Shown here piece by piece: positions 7,926 to 16,552 of a stretch of DNA of 45,978 nt. The number at the start of each line of letters is the position of its first letter. The stretch's first letter is position 1. Source of the DNA: Gemmatimonadota bacterium (GTDB lineage Bacteria > Gemmatimonadota > Gemmatimonadetes > Longimicrobiales > Gaopeijiaceae); NCBI GenBank assembly GCA_028873845.1, contig JAPPNO010000021.1, positions 1-45,978 on the forward strand, in the 5' to 3' direction. The notes under the pieces were generated by a model. That model worked only from the letters and a program-made list of their open reading frames with translations, was not told the origin of the DNA and did no database searches. Both the position numbers and the translations under genes were made by a program.

Positions 7926-9323
7926 TTGTCCGCTTCCGCCGCGGCCCCCCCGAGGGCCCGCCTCTCCGCCTTTCGACCCGGGGTCGTGGAACTGCGCGCC
8001 CTTGTCGCGCTGGCCCTGCCCGTTGCCGTCGTGCAGATGGGCCTCGTGGCCCAGGGGCTGGTGGATACGGCCATGGTGGGGCGCGTCGACGCGGTGCAAC
8101 TGGGCGCGGTCACGCTTGGCAATCTCTACTTCTTCAGCGTGGCGGTCTTCGGCATGGGGCTTCTCATCGCCCTCGACCCGCTGGTGTCGCAGGCTTTCGG
8201 CGCGGGAGACCGGGACGCCATCGAAGCCGCCATCCAGCGCGGCCTGGTCCTGAGCGTCGCGATCGCGGCCGCGGCCTGCGGGCTGCTCGCCGTGGCGGAG
8301 CCGGTCTTCGTGGTTCTCAACCAGCCGGAAGAGGTGGTGCCGATCGCGGCCGCCTATGCCCGCACGCAGATCCCGGGAATGCTGCCCTTCTACGGTTTCA
8401 TCGTGTTTCGCCAGGTTCTGCAGGCGGTGGGCAGGGTGGCTCCGGTGGTGTGGACGATCCTGCTGGCCAACGTCCTGAACGCATTCCTCAACTGGATGTT
8501 CGTCTTCGGCAACCTGGGAGTGCCCGAAATGGGGGCGGTGGGGTCCGGTTGGGCCACGGCCATGTCACGGTGGTTCATGTGGATCTGCTCGCTCGCGTTG
8601 GGCTGGCGGGTGCTGACGCCCTACCTGGGGCGCCTGCGTGGCGACCTGTTCGCGTGGGGGCCGCTCAGGCGCATCATGCGTCTGGGGTCGCCGATCGGAC
8701 TCCAGCTCTTCCTGGAATTCGGGGCCTTCGGCGCGATCGGGATCCTGATGGGGTGGCTGGGCACCGTGGCGATCGCGGGCCACCAGATCGCGCTCAACCT
8801 GGCCGCCTTCGCCTTCATGATTCCACTCGGCATCTCGCAGGCGGCGGCCATCCTGGTGGGGAGGGCGGTGGGGCGGGGCGATCCGGCGGGGGCGCGGCGC
8901 TCGGCGGGCGGGGCGGTCCTGGTCTGCTGCCTGGTGATGATGGCGACGGCGGCCGTTTTCCTCGGCCTGCCGGGCGTCCTGGCGGGTCAGTTCACGACCG
9001 AGGCCAGGGTGGCCGCGGTGGCCGCGGGGCTCATTCCGGTCGCCGGCATGTTCCAGCTCTTCGACGGCCTGCAGGTGGTGTGTACGGGCGCGCTTCGCGG
9101 TGTCGCCGACACGTTGCGCCCGATGATCTACAACATGCTGGGATTCTGGATTGTCGGGATGCCGCTGAGCCTGTGGCTGGGTTTTCGCGCCGACATGGGG
9201 CCGGAGGGGCTGTGGTGGGGACTGGCGGCCGGTCTCGGCGCCGTCGCCGTCCTGCTTCTGGGCAGGACGTGGATCCGACTGCGGGGACCGCTCGAGCGCT
9301 TCTCGCTGACCCACCGCGATTGA
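7926..9323 (+). CDS. MATE family efflux transporter
   Basis: Predicted 465-residue inner-membrane protein with about 12 hydrophobic helices in two repeats of six. The N-terminal sequence LRALVALALPVAVVQMG and the following VDTAMVG motif are typical of NorM-type MATE exporters, which expel cationic drugs or metabolites by Na+ or H+ antiport. The frame opens with a TTG immediately after the kinase stop codon, without a clear ribosome-binding site; a GTG about 60 bp downstream at the first helix is an alternative. It may be co-transcribed with the signalling operon, but a functional link is not implied by sequence. Confidence 0.9.
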   Translation: MSASAAAPPRARLSAFRPGVVELRALVALALPVAVVQMGLVAQGLVDTAMVGRVDAVQLGAVTLGNLYFFSVAVFGMGLLIALDPLVSQAFGAGDRDAIEAAIQRGLVLSVAIAAAACGLLAVAEPVFVVLNQPEEVVPIAAAYARTQIPGMLPFYGFIVFRQVLQAVGRVAPVVWTILLANVLNAFLNWMFVFGNLGVPEMGAVGSGWATAMSRWFMWICSLALGWRVLTPYLGRLRGDLFAWGPLRRIMRLGSPIGLQLFLEFGAFGAIGILMGWLGTVAIAGHQIALNLAAFAFMIPLGISQAAAILVGRAVGRGDPAGARRSAGGAVLVCCLVMMATAAVFLGLPGVLAGQFTTEARVAAVAAGLIPVAGMFQLFDGLQVVCTGALRGVADTLRPMIYNMLGFWIVGMPLSLWLGFRADMGPEGLWWGLAAGLGAVAVLLLGRTWIRLRGPLERFSLTHRD

Positions 9324-9393
9324 ACATCCTGAAGTCGCCGGTGCCGGAGACCCTCGCCGGTCCTGGCCGGGGTGGGCATCCCGGCAGCAGCCG

Positions 9394-10419
9394 TCAGAAC
9401 TCGCCCACGAAGCAGATCTCGGTCTCCAGTTCGTAGCCGGTTTCCCGCGCCACGGTCGAACGGGCCAGGTCGATGAGCGCGAGGACCTCGGCCGCCGTCG
9501 CCCCGCCCAGGTTCACGATGATGTTGGCGTGCTTGTGAAAGATCTCCGCGGCGCCGTGCACATGACCCTTCAGGCCGCACTCGTCGATCAGGCGGCCCGC
9601 ACCGATCCCCTCGATCTTCTTGAAAATCGAACCCACGCACGGATAAAGCCACAGGTCGGGGTGACGCGCGTCCCGCCAGGCCAGGTTCTCGCGCACGATC
9701 CTGCGCAGTTCCTCGACCGGGGTGGGGTGCAGCTTCAGCGAAACGTCAAGCACGAGGTCGCCGCTGTCGTGAATGACGCTGTAGTCGTACCCGAAGCGGA
9801 AGTACGCGGTGTCGACCTCCCGGATATCCCCGTCCGGAGTGAGGATCGTGGCGCCCTCCATGACCTCTTCCCAGAACATCGTGCGCTCCCGCTCGGGGGC
9901 GGGCGCGAGAAAATGGAGGTTCTGCCACACCGCGCCTCCGACGGTGCTCGGTATCCCCACGAAGTGGTGGATGCCGCCCAGCCCGCGCGCCACCGTCGCG
10001 CTGATCAGATCCGGGAAGGTGTCCACTCCGGCGCCGGCCTTCAACCGGCCCTCAGGGAGGAACTCCACCCCCGAGATGTCGCACTTCACCACGACTCCGC
10101 GAAACCCGCGGTCCGCCACGAGAATGTTCGCGCCGCGCCCGAGGACGAAGCATGGGACCCCCAGTTCCCGCGCGCGGACAACCGCCCTCTGGAGCTCTTC
10201 GGCCGAGCGGGCCCGATAGAAGAGGTCCGCCGGGCCCCCGATCCCGAAGGTGGTCAGCGGCGCCAGCCGGACGCCGCGGTGAACCCGCCGTGGATCGACG
10301 GATGCGGCGTAGTGATCGAGTAGCGACGGTTCCGGGTGCTTCACCGGGAGAAGGCCGGGAAAAGTGGTGTTGAGCGCGGGATCAGCTTGAAGTCTCGCGT
10401 CCGGATTGCCGCGCGGCAA
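9394..10419 (-). CDS. murB: UDP-N-acetylenolpyruvoylglucosamine reductase
   Basis: FAD-dependent, NADPH-using enzyme that reduces UDP-GlcNAc-enolpyruvate to UDP-MurNAc in peptidoglycan precursor synthesis. FAD-binding elements include TTFGIGGPAD (56-65), LGRGANILVAD (93-103) and GIPSTVGGAVWQN (155-167). The catalytic serine is Ser264 in VGSIFKK, and the C-terminal LETEICFVG carries the expected glutamate. The order resembles type II MurB, lacking the tyrosine loop of E. coli MurB. The start is uncertain: TTG 10419 has GGAGGG about 10 nt upstream, while GTG 10344 would trim 25 unconserved residues but has no Shine-Dalgarno. It stands alone rather than in a mur cluster and converges on the MATE gene. 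Confidence 0.94.
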   Translation of the reverse strand: MPRGNPDARLQADPALNTTFPGLLPVKHPEPSLLDHYAASVDPRRVHRGVRLAPLTTFGIGGPADLFYRARSAEELQRAVVRARELGVPCFVLGRGANILVADRGFRGVVVKCDISGVEFLPEGRLKAGAGVDTFPDLISATVARGLGGIHHFVGIPSTVGGAVWQNLHFLAPAPERERTMFWEEVMEGATILTPDGDIREVDTAYFRFGYDYSVIHDSGDLVLDVSLKLHPTPVEELRRIVRENLAWRDARHPDLWLYPCVGSIFKKIEGIGAGRLIDECGLKGHVHGAAEIFHKHANIIVNLGGATAAEVLALIDLARSTVARETGYELETEICFVGEF

Positions 10420-10438
10420 CTCCCCGGAGCCCTCCGCG

Positions 10439-10885
10439 CGGTTGTCCGAAGGCGCACACCTCCGTCCCGGAACCGGTCACAACGGTGATGCATCCGGTGT
10501 TTTCACACACCACATAAGTGATTGGAGTATAACGATATAAACACCGACGGACCATTGTGGCACGCTTCTTCCATGACAGGTGTGGCAGCGGGGACGACTG
10601 GCTCCGGCCGGTGGCCGTTTCCGGCCAGTGATGTGGGGTGGGGGACGTTGGCGGATCCGGCCGGAGCCTTTGTCCCGCCGTGCGCGCAAAACGCCGAATC
10701 CCATCTCGGGGCCGGGACTCCTCGGGATGCCCGAAACCGCGGTCGGGGAAACTCGGGGGAGTAACGGTGTATCACCGTCCTGGCAGGCATCATGGACCTC
10801 CCCGGGTGTCGGGATGCCCCCGATTGTCGCATTCTCAGCGGACATCGTTTCATCTGTCACCGGCAAATCGCCGCGAGGGGCCGAA
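10439..10885. other. Non-coding region with AT-rich island and structured leader
   Basis: About 450 bp between divergent murB and the ABC ATPase gene. An AT-rich island (10501-10545), containing TTCACA (10503-10508), TATAAC (10529-10534) and GATATA, stands out from the surrounding GC-rich DNA and probably holds promoters for one or both directions. If transcription starts near 10541, the ATPase mRNA carries a leader of about 345 nt. Several perfect hairpins fall in it and are listed separately. Open frames here look non-coding. Confidence 0.5.
10600..10668 (+). repeat. 12-bp perfect inverted repeat enclosing a tetraloop hairpin
   Basis: GGCTCCGGCCGG (10600-10611) pairs perfectly with CCGGCCGGAGCC (10657-10668). 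Directly inside, TGGCCG-TTTC-CGGCCA (10612-10627) forms a 6-bp tetraloop hairpin stacked on the long stem. Downstream in the same leader are TCGGG-ATG-CCCGA (10722-10734), enclosed by ACTCC (10717-10721) and GGAGT (10758-10762), and ACGGTG-TAT-CACCGT (10764-10778). This clustering suggests a folded leader RNA upstream of the ABC ATPase gene. Confidence 0.5.
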
Positions 10886-11593
10886 ATGGAAAAGGACCTG
10901 ATCAGTCTCGACAGGCTCGGCAAGGTATTCAGTACCCGCGAGGTCGAGACCCACGCGCTCTCCAATGTCACCCTGGGAATCAGGACGGGTGAATTCGTGT
11001 CCATTGCGGGCCCCTCGGGGTGCGGCAAGACGACGCTGCTGTCCATTATCGGTTTGCTCGACTCGCCAACGGACGGCGCGTACCTGTTGAACGGCGAGGC
11101 GGTGGACGGGCTTTCCGCCGCCCGGCGGGCGGAGATTCGAAACAGGTCGATCGGCTTCATCTTCCAGGCGTTCAATCTGATCGGCGATCTCACGGTCTTC
11201 GAGAACGTGGAGCTTCCTCTCACCTACCGGGACATGCCGGGAAGGGATCGCAGGGAGCGCGTGCTCGGGTCCCTGGAGCGCGTCGGCATGGCGCACAGGG
11301 TGAACCACTACCCGTCGCAGCTGTCGGGAGGCCAGCAACAGAGGGTGGCCGTCGCCCGTGCCATCGTCGGCGCTCCCCTGATCCTGCTGGCCGACGAGCC
11401 CACGGGAAACCTGGACTCCCGCAATGGGCAGGCCGTCATGGACCTGCTCGGCGAACTCCACGAAGGCGGCGCCACGATCTGCATGGTGACGCATGATCCG
11501 AGGTATGTGAACGCCGCGGACCGGGCCGTCCACCTCTTCGACGGGCAGGTCGTGGAAGAGGGCGGGAGCCGCCACGACGTAGCGAGGGTGTAG
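10886..11593 (+). CDS. ABC transporter ATP-binding protein, LolD/MacB type
   Basis: A 235-residue cytoplasmic ATPase of the family that drives mechanotransmission or lipoprotein-release permeases (LolD, MacB, FtsE-like). Complete motifs: Walker A GPSGCGKTT (42-50), Q-loop FIFQAFNL, signature LSGGQQQRVAVARAI, Walker B LILLADEPTGNLDS and switch histidine MVTHDP. Start ATG 10886 follows a GAGGGG ribosome-binding site. No FtsX/MacB-like permease is adjacent, so its membrane partner must be elsewhere. It is preceded by an unusually long, hairpin-rich non-coding segment. The family assignment is firm; the transported substrate is unknown. Confidence 0.93.
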   Translation: MEKDLISLDRLGKVFSTREVETHALSNVTLGIRTGEFVSIAGPSGCGKTTLLSIIGLLDSPTDGAYLLNGEAVDGLSAARRAEIRNRSIGFIFQAFNLIGDLTVFENVELPLTYRDMPGRDRRERVLGSLERVGMAHRVNHYPSQLSGGQQQRVAVARAIVGAPLILLADEPTGNLDSRNGQAVMDLLGELHEGGATICMVTHDPRYVNAADRAVHLFDGQVVEEGGSRHDVARV

Positions 11594-11662
11594 CCCGGGC
11601 CCGGCGGGGCCGCCGCGGAGTGCCATCCGGGGCGCCGGGGCGATTCCCCCTGTACGGAACGA

Positions 11663-11675
11663 CCCGCAAGGCGGG
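11663..11675 (+). terminator. Small hairpin downstream of the ABC ATPase gene
   Basis: CCCGC-AAG-GCGGG forms a 5-bp stem about 70 bp after the ATPase stop, with a T-rich stretch (TTATTTTG, 11685-11692) following after about 9 nt. It is a weak terminator candidate; the same T-rich stretch could instead be part of the promoter for the B12-binding gene. Confidence 0.3.
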
Positions 11676-11734
11676 GGATTGCCTTATTTTGTAGCACGAC
11701 ACCCATCCCTTCCGCCGCTCGAGGAGCAGGCCGA

Positions 11735-12154
11735 ATGTCCTTCCCCGACAGGAGAATTCGAATCCTGGTCGCGAAACCCGGCCTGGACGGACACGACCGG
11801 GGAGCCAAGGTGATCGCCGCGGCCTTCCGGGACGCCGGTTTCGAGGTCATCTACACAGGGTTGCACCAGACGCCCGAGATGGTGGCCGCGGCCGCCGTCC
11901 AGGAAGACGTGGACGTCGTGGCGATGTCCGTGCTGTCGGGGGCGCACATGACGCTCTTTCCCAGGGTGCGCGACCTCCTGGACCGGGAGGGACTGAAGCA
12001 CGTGTTGCTTACCGGGGGAGGAATCATCCCCGGCGACGACGCGGCGGCTCTGGCCGAAATCGGTGTCGGGCGCGTCTTCGGGCCCGGCACGGCGACCACC
12101 GAAGCGATCGAGTACGTCCGTGACTGGTTCGCGGGACGGGAGGATCCCTATTAG
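11735..12154 (+). CDS. Cobalamin-binding protein, methylmalonyl-CoA mutase C-terminal type
   Basis: A 139-residue Rossmann-like B12-binding domain protein. The hallmark DxHxxG is Asp18-Gly-His20-Asp-Arg-Gly23 in [11 protein letters not shown]; His20 would be the lower axial ligand of cobalt. Later signatures are SVLSGAH and [10 protein letters not shown]. This matches the small subunit or detached C-terminal domain of acyl-CoA mutases (methylmalonyl-, isobutyryl- or ethylmalonyl-CoA mutases), which needs a separate catalytic TIM-barrel subunit not seen here. GAGGAG precedes the ATG by about 8 nt. It leads the acyl-CoA carboxylase/AtuA operon and overlaps the next coding frame, which suggests shared regulation and perhaps a joint branched-chain acyl-CoA pathway. 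Confidence 0.93.
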   Translation: MSFPDRRIRILVAKPGLDGHDRGAKVIAAAFRDAGFEVIYTGLHQTPEMVAAAAVQEDVDVVAMSVLSGAHMTLFPRVRDLLDREGLKHVLLTGGGIIPGDDAAALAEIGVGRVFGPGTATTEAIEYVRDWFAGREDPY

Positions 12155-13817
12155 CTCACCGGAGCCACCACCGGCGGACGATGCTTCCCGGCGCGGCGGC
12201 CGGCTCGCCGAGCTCGGACGGGAACTGGAGACGCTGCGCCGCCGCCTCAGGCTCGGCGGCGGCACGGAGAGGATTAAGCGGCAGCGCGACCGCGGGAAAC
12301 TGACCGCGCGCGACCGGCTCCACCTTCTCCTGGACCGGGATGCGACGTGGGTCGAGGTGGGGCTGCTGGTTGCGCACGACCGTTACGACGGCAAGGCCCC
12401 GGGCGCCGGAGTCGTCACCGGTGTGGGTGTGGTGTCGGGACGCGAGGTCGTGGTGGTGGCCAACGACGCCACCGTCAAGGCGGGCTCGTGGTGGCCCGAG
12501 ACCATCCGGAAGATGTTGCGGGCCCAGGAGATCGCCATGCGCTGCCGGATCCCCATCATCTACCTGGTGGATTCGGCGGGCGTGAACCTGCCGTACCAGG
12601 GCGGTGTCTTTCCGGGCCAGTACGGGGCGGCGCGGATCTTCTACTACAACTCCATCATGCGGCGCTACCTCCGAATACCCCAGTTTGCCGCGGTCATGGG
12701 GCCCTGTATCGCCGGCGGCGCGTACCTGCCGGCGCTTTCCGACGTCATTCTCATGGTTGAGGGGACGAGCTTCATGGGGCTCGGCGGACCGAATCTGGTG
12801 AAGGGGGCCACCGGGCAGGTGGTGGACAGGGAGGAGCTGGGTGGCGCGGCCGTGCACACCGGCGTCAGCGGGGTGGCCCACTACCGCTGCGCGGACGACG
12901 GGGCGTGCGTCGCCAGGTTGAGGGAGCTCGTCGCGGGACTTCCTCCCGCGCCCCGCCCACCCCGCCCCTCCAAGGCCGCCTTCACGCCCCCCTCCCGCCC
13001 GGCCGCCGCCCTCTACGAACTGCTCCCCGACGACCACCGCCACCCCTACGACATGGACGCGGTCCTCGAGGTCGTGCTGGACGGCGGCGGCCTCTCCGAG
13101 TTCCAGCCCGACCACGCCGCCGAGCTCATCTGTGGCACGGGCACCCTGTCGGGACACCCCGTCGCCGTGATCGCGAACCGGCGCGGCATGGTCGCGGACC
13201 CGCACGGGGGCGCTCCCCGGCTGGGCGGCATCGTCTACACCGAGTCGGCCGAGAAGGCGGCCTTCTTCATCGATACCATGAACCGGCAGGGAACCCCGAT
13301 CCTGTTCGTGCAGGACGTCTCCGGCTTCATGGTCGGCCCGGAGGCCGAGCACAATGGAATCATCCGGGCCGGGGCGCGCTTCGTCGAGGCCATGGCCACC
13401 GCGTCCGTCCCCAAGCTGGTCCTCACGCTGAACCACGCCTCCGGGGCGGGCTACTACGCCATGGCGGGCCAGGGCTTCGACCCCGACTTCATCCTTACCC
13501 TGCCGACCGGGCGCATGGGGGTCATGGAGGGGGCCAGCGCGGTCATGGCGCTCTTCGGCGGTGAGCTCGACCGGCTCCGGGCCGCCGGGGAGGCGCCCGA
13601 CGAGGACATGCGCGCCGTCATGGACGAGGTCCGGGCCGACTACGACCGCCAACTCGACGCGACCTTCGCCGCAGCCCGCGGATTCGTGGACGCGGTGGTG
13701 CTCCCCGAGGAGCTCCGCGACTGGCTCACCCTGCTGCTCCGGGCCGCCGCGAACAATCCGGGTCCCCACCTGGGACCGTTCGTGCTTCCGCCCGGGCTGG
13801 ACGGCAGGGGCCCGTGA
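12120..13817 (+). CDS. Acyl-CoA carboxylase carboxyltransferase (beta) subunit, MCC/GCC type
   Basis: Carboxyltransferase subunit that moves CO2 from biotin to an acyl-CoA. Both crotonase-like halves are present: N-terminal [32 protein letters not shown] and [12 protein letters not shown]-terminal [13 protein letters not shown] and [11 protein letters not shown]. The pattern fits methylcrotonyl-CoA or geranyl-CoA carboxylase beta (LiuB/AtuC) better than propionyl-CoA carboxylase. The start is unclear: GTG 12120 overlaps the previous gene by 35 bp with no ribosome-binding site, whereas a non-standard ATT at 12150 has GGGAGG 6 nt upstream. The biotin carboxylase/carrier subunit is missing from the window. 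The 3' end overlaps the AtuA start (GTGA). Confidence 0.93.
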   Translation: MTGSRDGRIPISSPEPPPADDASRRGGRLAELGRELETLRRRLRLGGGTERIKRQRDRGKLTARDRLHLLLDRDATWVEVGLLVAHDRYDGKAPGAGVVTGVGVVSGREVVVVANDATVKAGSWWPETIRKMLRAQEIAMRCRIPIIYLVDSAGVNLPYQGGVFPGQYGAARIFYYNSIMRRYLRIPQFAAVMGPCIAGGAYLPALSDVILMVEGTSFMGLGGPNLVKGATGQVVDREELGGAAVHTGVSGVAHYRCADDGACVARLRELVAGLPPAPRPPRPSKAAFTPPSRPAAALYELLPDDHRHPYDMDAVLEVVLDGGGLSEFQPDHAAELICGTGTLSGHPVAVIANRRGMVADPHGGAPRLGGIVYTESAEKAAFFIDTMNRQGTPILFVQDVSGFMVGPEAEHNGIIRAGARFVEAMATASVPKLVLTLNHASGAGYYAMAGQGFDPDFILTLPTGRMGVMEGASAVMALFGGELDRLRAAGEAPDEDMRAVMDEVRADYDRQLDATFAAARGFVDAVVLPEELRDWLTLLLRAAANNPGPHLGPFVLPPGLDGRGP

Positions 13818-15256
13818 CGCGCACCGTCCCCCGTCGTACCGCCCGGTCCGCCGCGAACGCTCCCGGGCCCCGGAGCGGCGCGCGCCGGGGCAAGGTGCGG
13901 GTGGCCAGCGGCCAGGGCTTCTGGGGCGACGACCTCGAGGCGCCGGTGCGCCAGGTGAACGGCGGCGACATCGACTACCTCATGCTGGACTACCTGGCCG
14001 AGGTGACGATGTCCATCATGCAGAAGCAGCGGTCGCGCGACCCGCGCGCCGGATACGCCCGCGACTTCGTTCCGCTCATGGAACGGATCTTCCCCGCATG
14101 CGTCGAGCGGGGCATCAGGGTCGTGACCAACGCCGGCGGGGTGAACCCGGCGGAGTGTGCCAGGGCCGTGGCCGGCGCGGGGCGGCGGGCGGGGGCGGGG
14201 GGGGGCGCGCGGATCGGAGTGGTGACCGGGGACGACCTCATGGACCGTCTCGACGAACTGCTCGCCTCGGGCCATCCCCTCGCCAACATGGAGACGGGGC
14301 GGCCGCTCGCCGAGATCCGGGATCGGGTCCGCAGCGCCAACGTGTATCTGGGCGCGAGACCCATCGTTGCGGCGCTGGATGCGGGGGCTACCGTCGTGGT
14401 CACCGGCCGCTCCACCGACACCGCGCTCACCTACGGTCCGTTGGCGTGGGAGTTCGGCTGGCCCCGGGACGGGTGGGACCTGCTGGCGAGCGGGGTGGTC
14501 GCGGGCCACATCAACGAGTGCGGGGCACAGGCCAGCGGCGGCAACTGTTCGGCCGAGTGGTGGTCCATTCCCGATCTGGCCGGCGTCGGCTTCCCCATCA
14601 TCGAAGCAGGCCCCGACGGGAGTTTCGTCGTCACGAAGCACCCGGGTTCCGGCGGAGCGGTCAGCCTGCGCACCGTCAAGGAGCAGATCCTCTACGAGAT
14701 GGGCGACCCCTCGTCCTACATCACGCCGGACGTAGTGGCCGACTTCACGACGATCCGGCTGTCGGAGGAGGGCGGGGACCGGGTCGGAGTGCACGGCATC
14801 CGGGGACGGCCGCCCACACCGTCGCTGAAGGTCTCGGTGGCCCATTCGGCCGGGTACAAGGCGGTCGGCACCCTCGTCTATGCGTGGCCCGATGCCGCCG
14901 CGAAGGCCCGGGCCGCAGCGAGGATCCTGCGCGAGCGTCTGGACCGGCTCGGACTGGCCTTCGAAAAGGTGCTCGTGGAGCTGGTGGGCTGGGACGCCAC
15001 CCACGGGCATCTGGCCGGCGATCCCCCGCCGGATCTTCCCGAGGTGCAGCTGCGGGTCGGTGTGCGCGGACCGGACCGGGCGGCGGTCGAGCGCTTCACC
15101 CGCGAGGTGGCGCCGCTGGTGCTGACCGGCCCTCCGTCGGTGACCGGATTCGCGGGGGGTCGTCCGCGGGTCCAGGAGATCGTGGCGTACTGGCCGGCCC
15201 TGATCGACCGCCGGGCCGTCGAGCCCCGGGTGGCGGTCGACATGGTGGAGGTGTGA
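13814..15256 (+). CDS. atuA: AtuA family protein (acyclic terpene utilisation, DUF1446)
   Basis: A 480-residue protein of the AtuA family, found in citronellol/geraniol and leucine-type catabolic clusters; its biochemical activity is not established. Family-like segments include VASGQGFWGDD near residue 30, DYLMLDYLAEVTMSIMQ near 55, VVTNAGGVNP, VVTGRSTDTALTYGP, GGNCSAEWW and a C-terminal FAGGRPRVQEI. About 30 N-terminal residues are low-complexity and basic, so translation could start later. The GTG start overlaps the carboxylase stop by 4 bp. Many family members carry an additional C-terminal ferredoxin-fold domain; here the corresponding domain is a separate downstream gene. Confidence 0.88.
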   Translation: MTRTVPRRTARSAANAPGPRSGARRGKVRVASGQGFWGDDLEAPVRQVNGGDIDYLMLDYLAEVTMSIMQKQRSRDPRAGYARDFVPLMERIFPACVERGIRVVTNAGGVNPAECARAVAGAGRRAGAGGGARIGVVTGDDLMDRLDELLASGHPLANMETGRPLAEIRDRVRSANVYLGARPIVAALDAGATVVVTGRSTDTALTYGPLAWEFGWPRDGWDLLASGVVAGHINECGAQASGGNCSAEWWSIPDLAGVGFPIIEAGPDGSFVVTKHPGSGGAVSLRTVKEQILYEMGDPSSYITPDVVADFTTIRLSEEGGDRVGVHGIRGRPPTPSLKVSVAHSAGYKAVGTLVYAWPDAAAKARAAARILRERLDRLGLAFEKVLVELVGWDATHGHLAGDPPPDLPEVQLRVGVRGPDRAAVERFTREVAPLVLTGPPSVTGFAGGRPRVQEIVAYWPALIDRRAVEPRVAVDMVEV

Positions 15257-15337
15257 AGATGGTGTCATCGGCATGCCGCGGGTCGCGGGGGGCGGCGGTG
15301 CATGAGACGGCGGGTCCGCCGGCCGGGAGGGCGCCCA

Positions 15338-15721
15338 ATGGCTGAGGTCCCGCTTCTCGAGCTGGCGCATGCGCGCTCGGGCGACAAGGGCGACACCGCC
15401 AACGTGGGCCTGATGGTTTATGACGAAAGGGACTATCCCATTATTCTCAAAATGGTTACCCCGGATCGTGTCAAGGAACACTTTAAGGGACTGGTGCAGG
15501 GTCCCGTGGAACGGTTCCGGCTCGACAACCTGCACGCGGTGAACTTTCTCCTGCACGGTGCTCTAGACGGCGGCGGCACCGTTTCGCTCATGACCGACGC
15601 GCAGGGGAAGGTGTTCAGCACGGCGTTGCTGCGCATGAGGATCGAGGTGCCGGACGAGGTGGCCGAACGCGTGCGCGGCCGTGGGCGCCATCCGGGCGCC
15701 GGGACGGGTGACTCCCGATGA
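15338..15721 (+). CDS. AtuA-like ferredoxin-fold protein
   Basis: A 127-residue protein whose opening LLELAHARSGDKGDTANVG and following VGLMVYDERDYPII pattern match the small ferredoxin-fold domain found C-terminal to, or next to, AtuA. It probably forms a complex with AtuA; no catalytic role is known. The core ends near residue 110 and the last residues are basic and disordered. ATG 15338 is preceded by GGGAGG at a 7-nt spacing. The gene overlaps the enoyl-CoA hydratase start by 4 bp (ATGA), so the two are co-translated. Confidence 0.85.
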   Translation: MAEVPLLELAHARSGDKGDTANVGLMVYDERDYPIILKMVTPDRVKEHFKGLVQGPVERFRLDNLHAVNFLLHGALDGGGTVSLMTDAQGKVFSTALLRMRIEVPDEVAERVRGRGRHPGAGTGDSR

Positions 15722-16500
15722 GCGCGCCAGGCCGGGATTCGCTCGTCCTCCTGGAGACCCGCGCCGGGGTCGCGACCCTGACGCTCAACCGCCCGCGCAA
15801 GCGCAACGCGCTGTCCCCGGGGCTCGTCGCGGAACTGTCGGCAAGGCTGGCCCGGGCCGCCTCGGACCCGGAGGTGCGGGTGGTCGCGCTGAGCGGTGCC
15901 GGACCGGATTTCTGTGCGGGTGCCGACCTGTCCGCGATCGCGGCTTCGCAGCGGGAGGGTCCGGAGGCGGGCCTTGCGGACGCGCGCCGCCTGGGCGAGG
16001 TGTTCGTGACGGTTCGCCGCGTGGACCGGCCGGTGGTCGCGCTGGTTCGGGGAAGGGCGCTGGGGGGCGGGTGCGGACTGGCGAGCGCCTGCGACATCGT
16101 GCTGGCCCATCCGGACGCGATCTTCGGGTATCCGGAGGTCCACCTCGGATTCGTGCCCGCGCTGGTGATGGCCCCGCTTCGGCGCAAGGTGGGCGAAGCG
16201 GCCGCCTTCGAGCTTGTCGCCCGGGGGCGGCGGATCGGCGCCGCCGAGGCGGTCTCGCTCGGTCTCGCCACCCGCGTCCTTCCCGGGGACGACTTCGGTG
16301 CCGCCGCGGACGAGTACCTCCGGGAACTCGCCGGCCTGCCCGCCACCGCGGTCGCGCTCACCAAGCGTCTCTTCCATGGCCTCGACGGCGTCTCGTACGA
16401 GGCAGCCATCGCCCGGGGCGCCGAAGTCAACGCGATGGCCCGCCAGACCGGCGAATGCAGGGACGGCGTCAAGCGCTTTCTCGACCGGAAGGGGGACTGA
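15718..16500 (+). CDS. Enoyl-CoA hydratase, methylglutaconyl-CoA hydratase (LiuC/AtuE) type
   Basis: Crotonase-fold enzyme of 260 residues expected to hydrate an unsaturated acyl-CoA after the carboxylase step. The oxyanion-hole motif is FCAGADL (65-71) and the second is RALGGGCGL (113-121). Of the two catalytic glutamates in rat crotonase, the second is present (Glu140 in YPEVHLGFVPA) but the first is Gly120. That loss is seen in LiuC-type hydratases, so it supports a methylglutaconyl- or isohexenylglutaconyl-CoA hydratase rather than a generic beta-oxidation enzyme. The neighbours (carboxylase beta subunit, AtuA) agree. Exact substrate is inferred. Confidence 0.9.
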   Translation: MSAPGRDSLVLLETRAGVATLTLNRPRKRNALSPGLVAELSARLARAASDPEVRVVALSGAGPDFCAGADLSAIAASQREGPEAGLADARRLGEVFVTVRRVDRPVVALVRGRALGGGCGLASACDIVLAHPDAIFGYPEVHLGFVPALVMAPLRRKVGEAAAFELVARGRRIGAAEAVSLGLATRVLPGDDFGAAADEYLRELAGLPATAVALTKRLFHGLDGVSYEAAIARGAEVNAMARQTGECRDGVKRFLDRKGD

Positions 16501-16552
16501 GTCATGGAACCGGATTCCCCGGCGCATCCAACGACCTGCTGAGGAGAAACAA

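Noticed and set aside
10580-10885. In-frame upstream extension of the ABC ATPase
   Set aside because: The translated stretch has tryptophan- and arginine-rich non-protein composition and no link to the family; GAGGGG before ATG 10886 marks the start.
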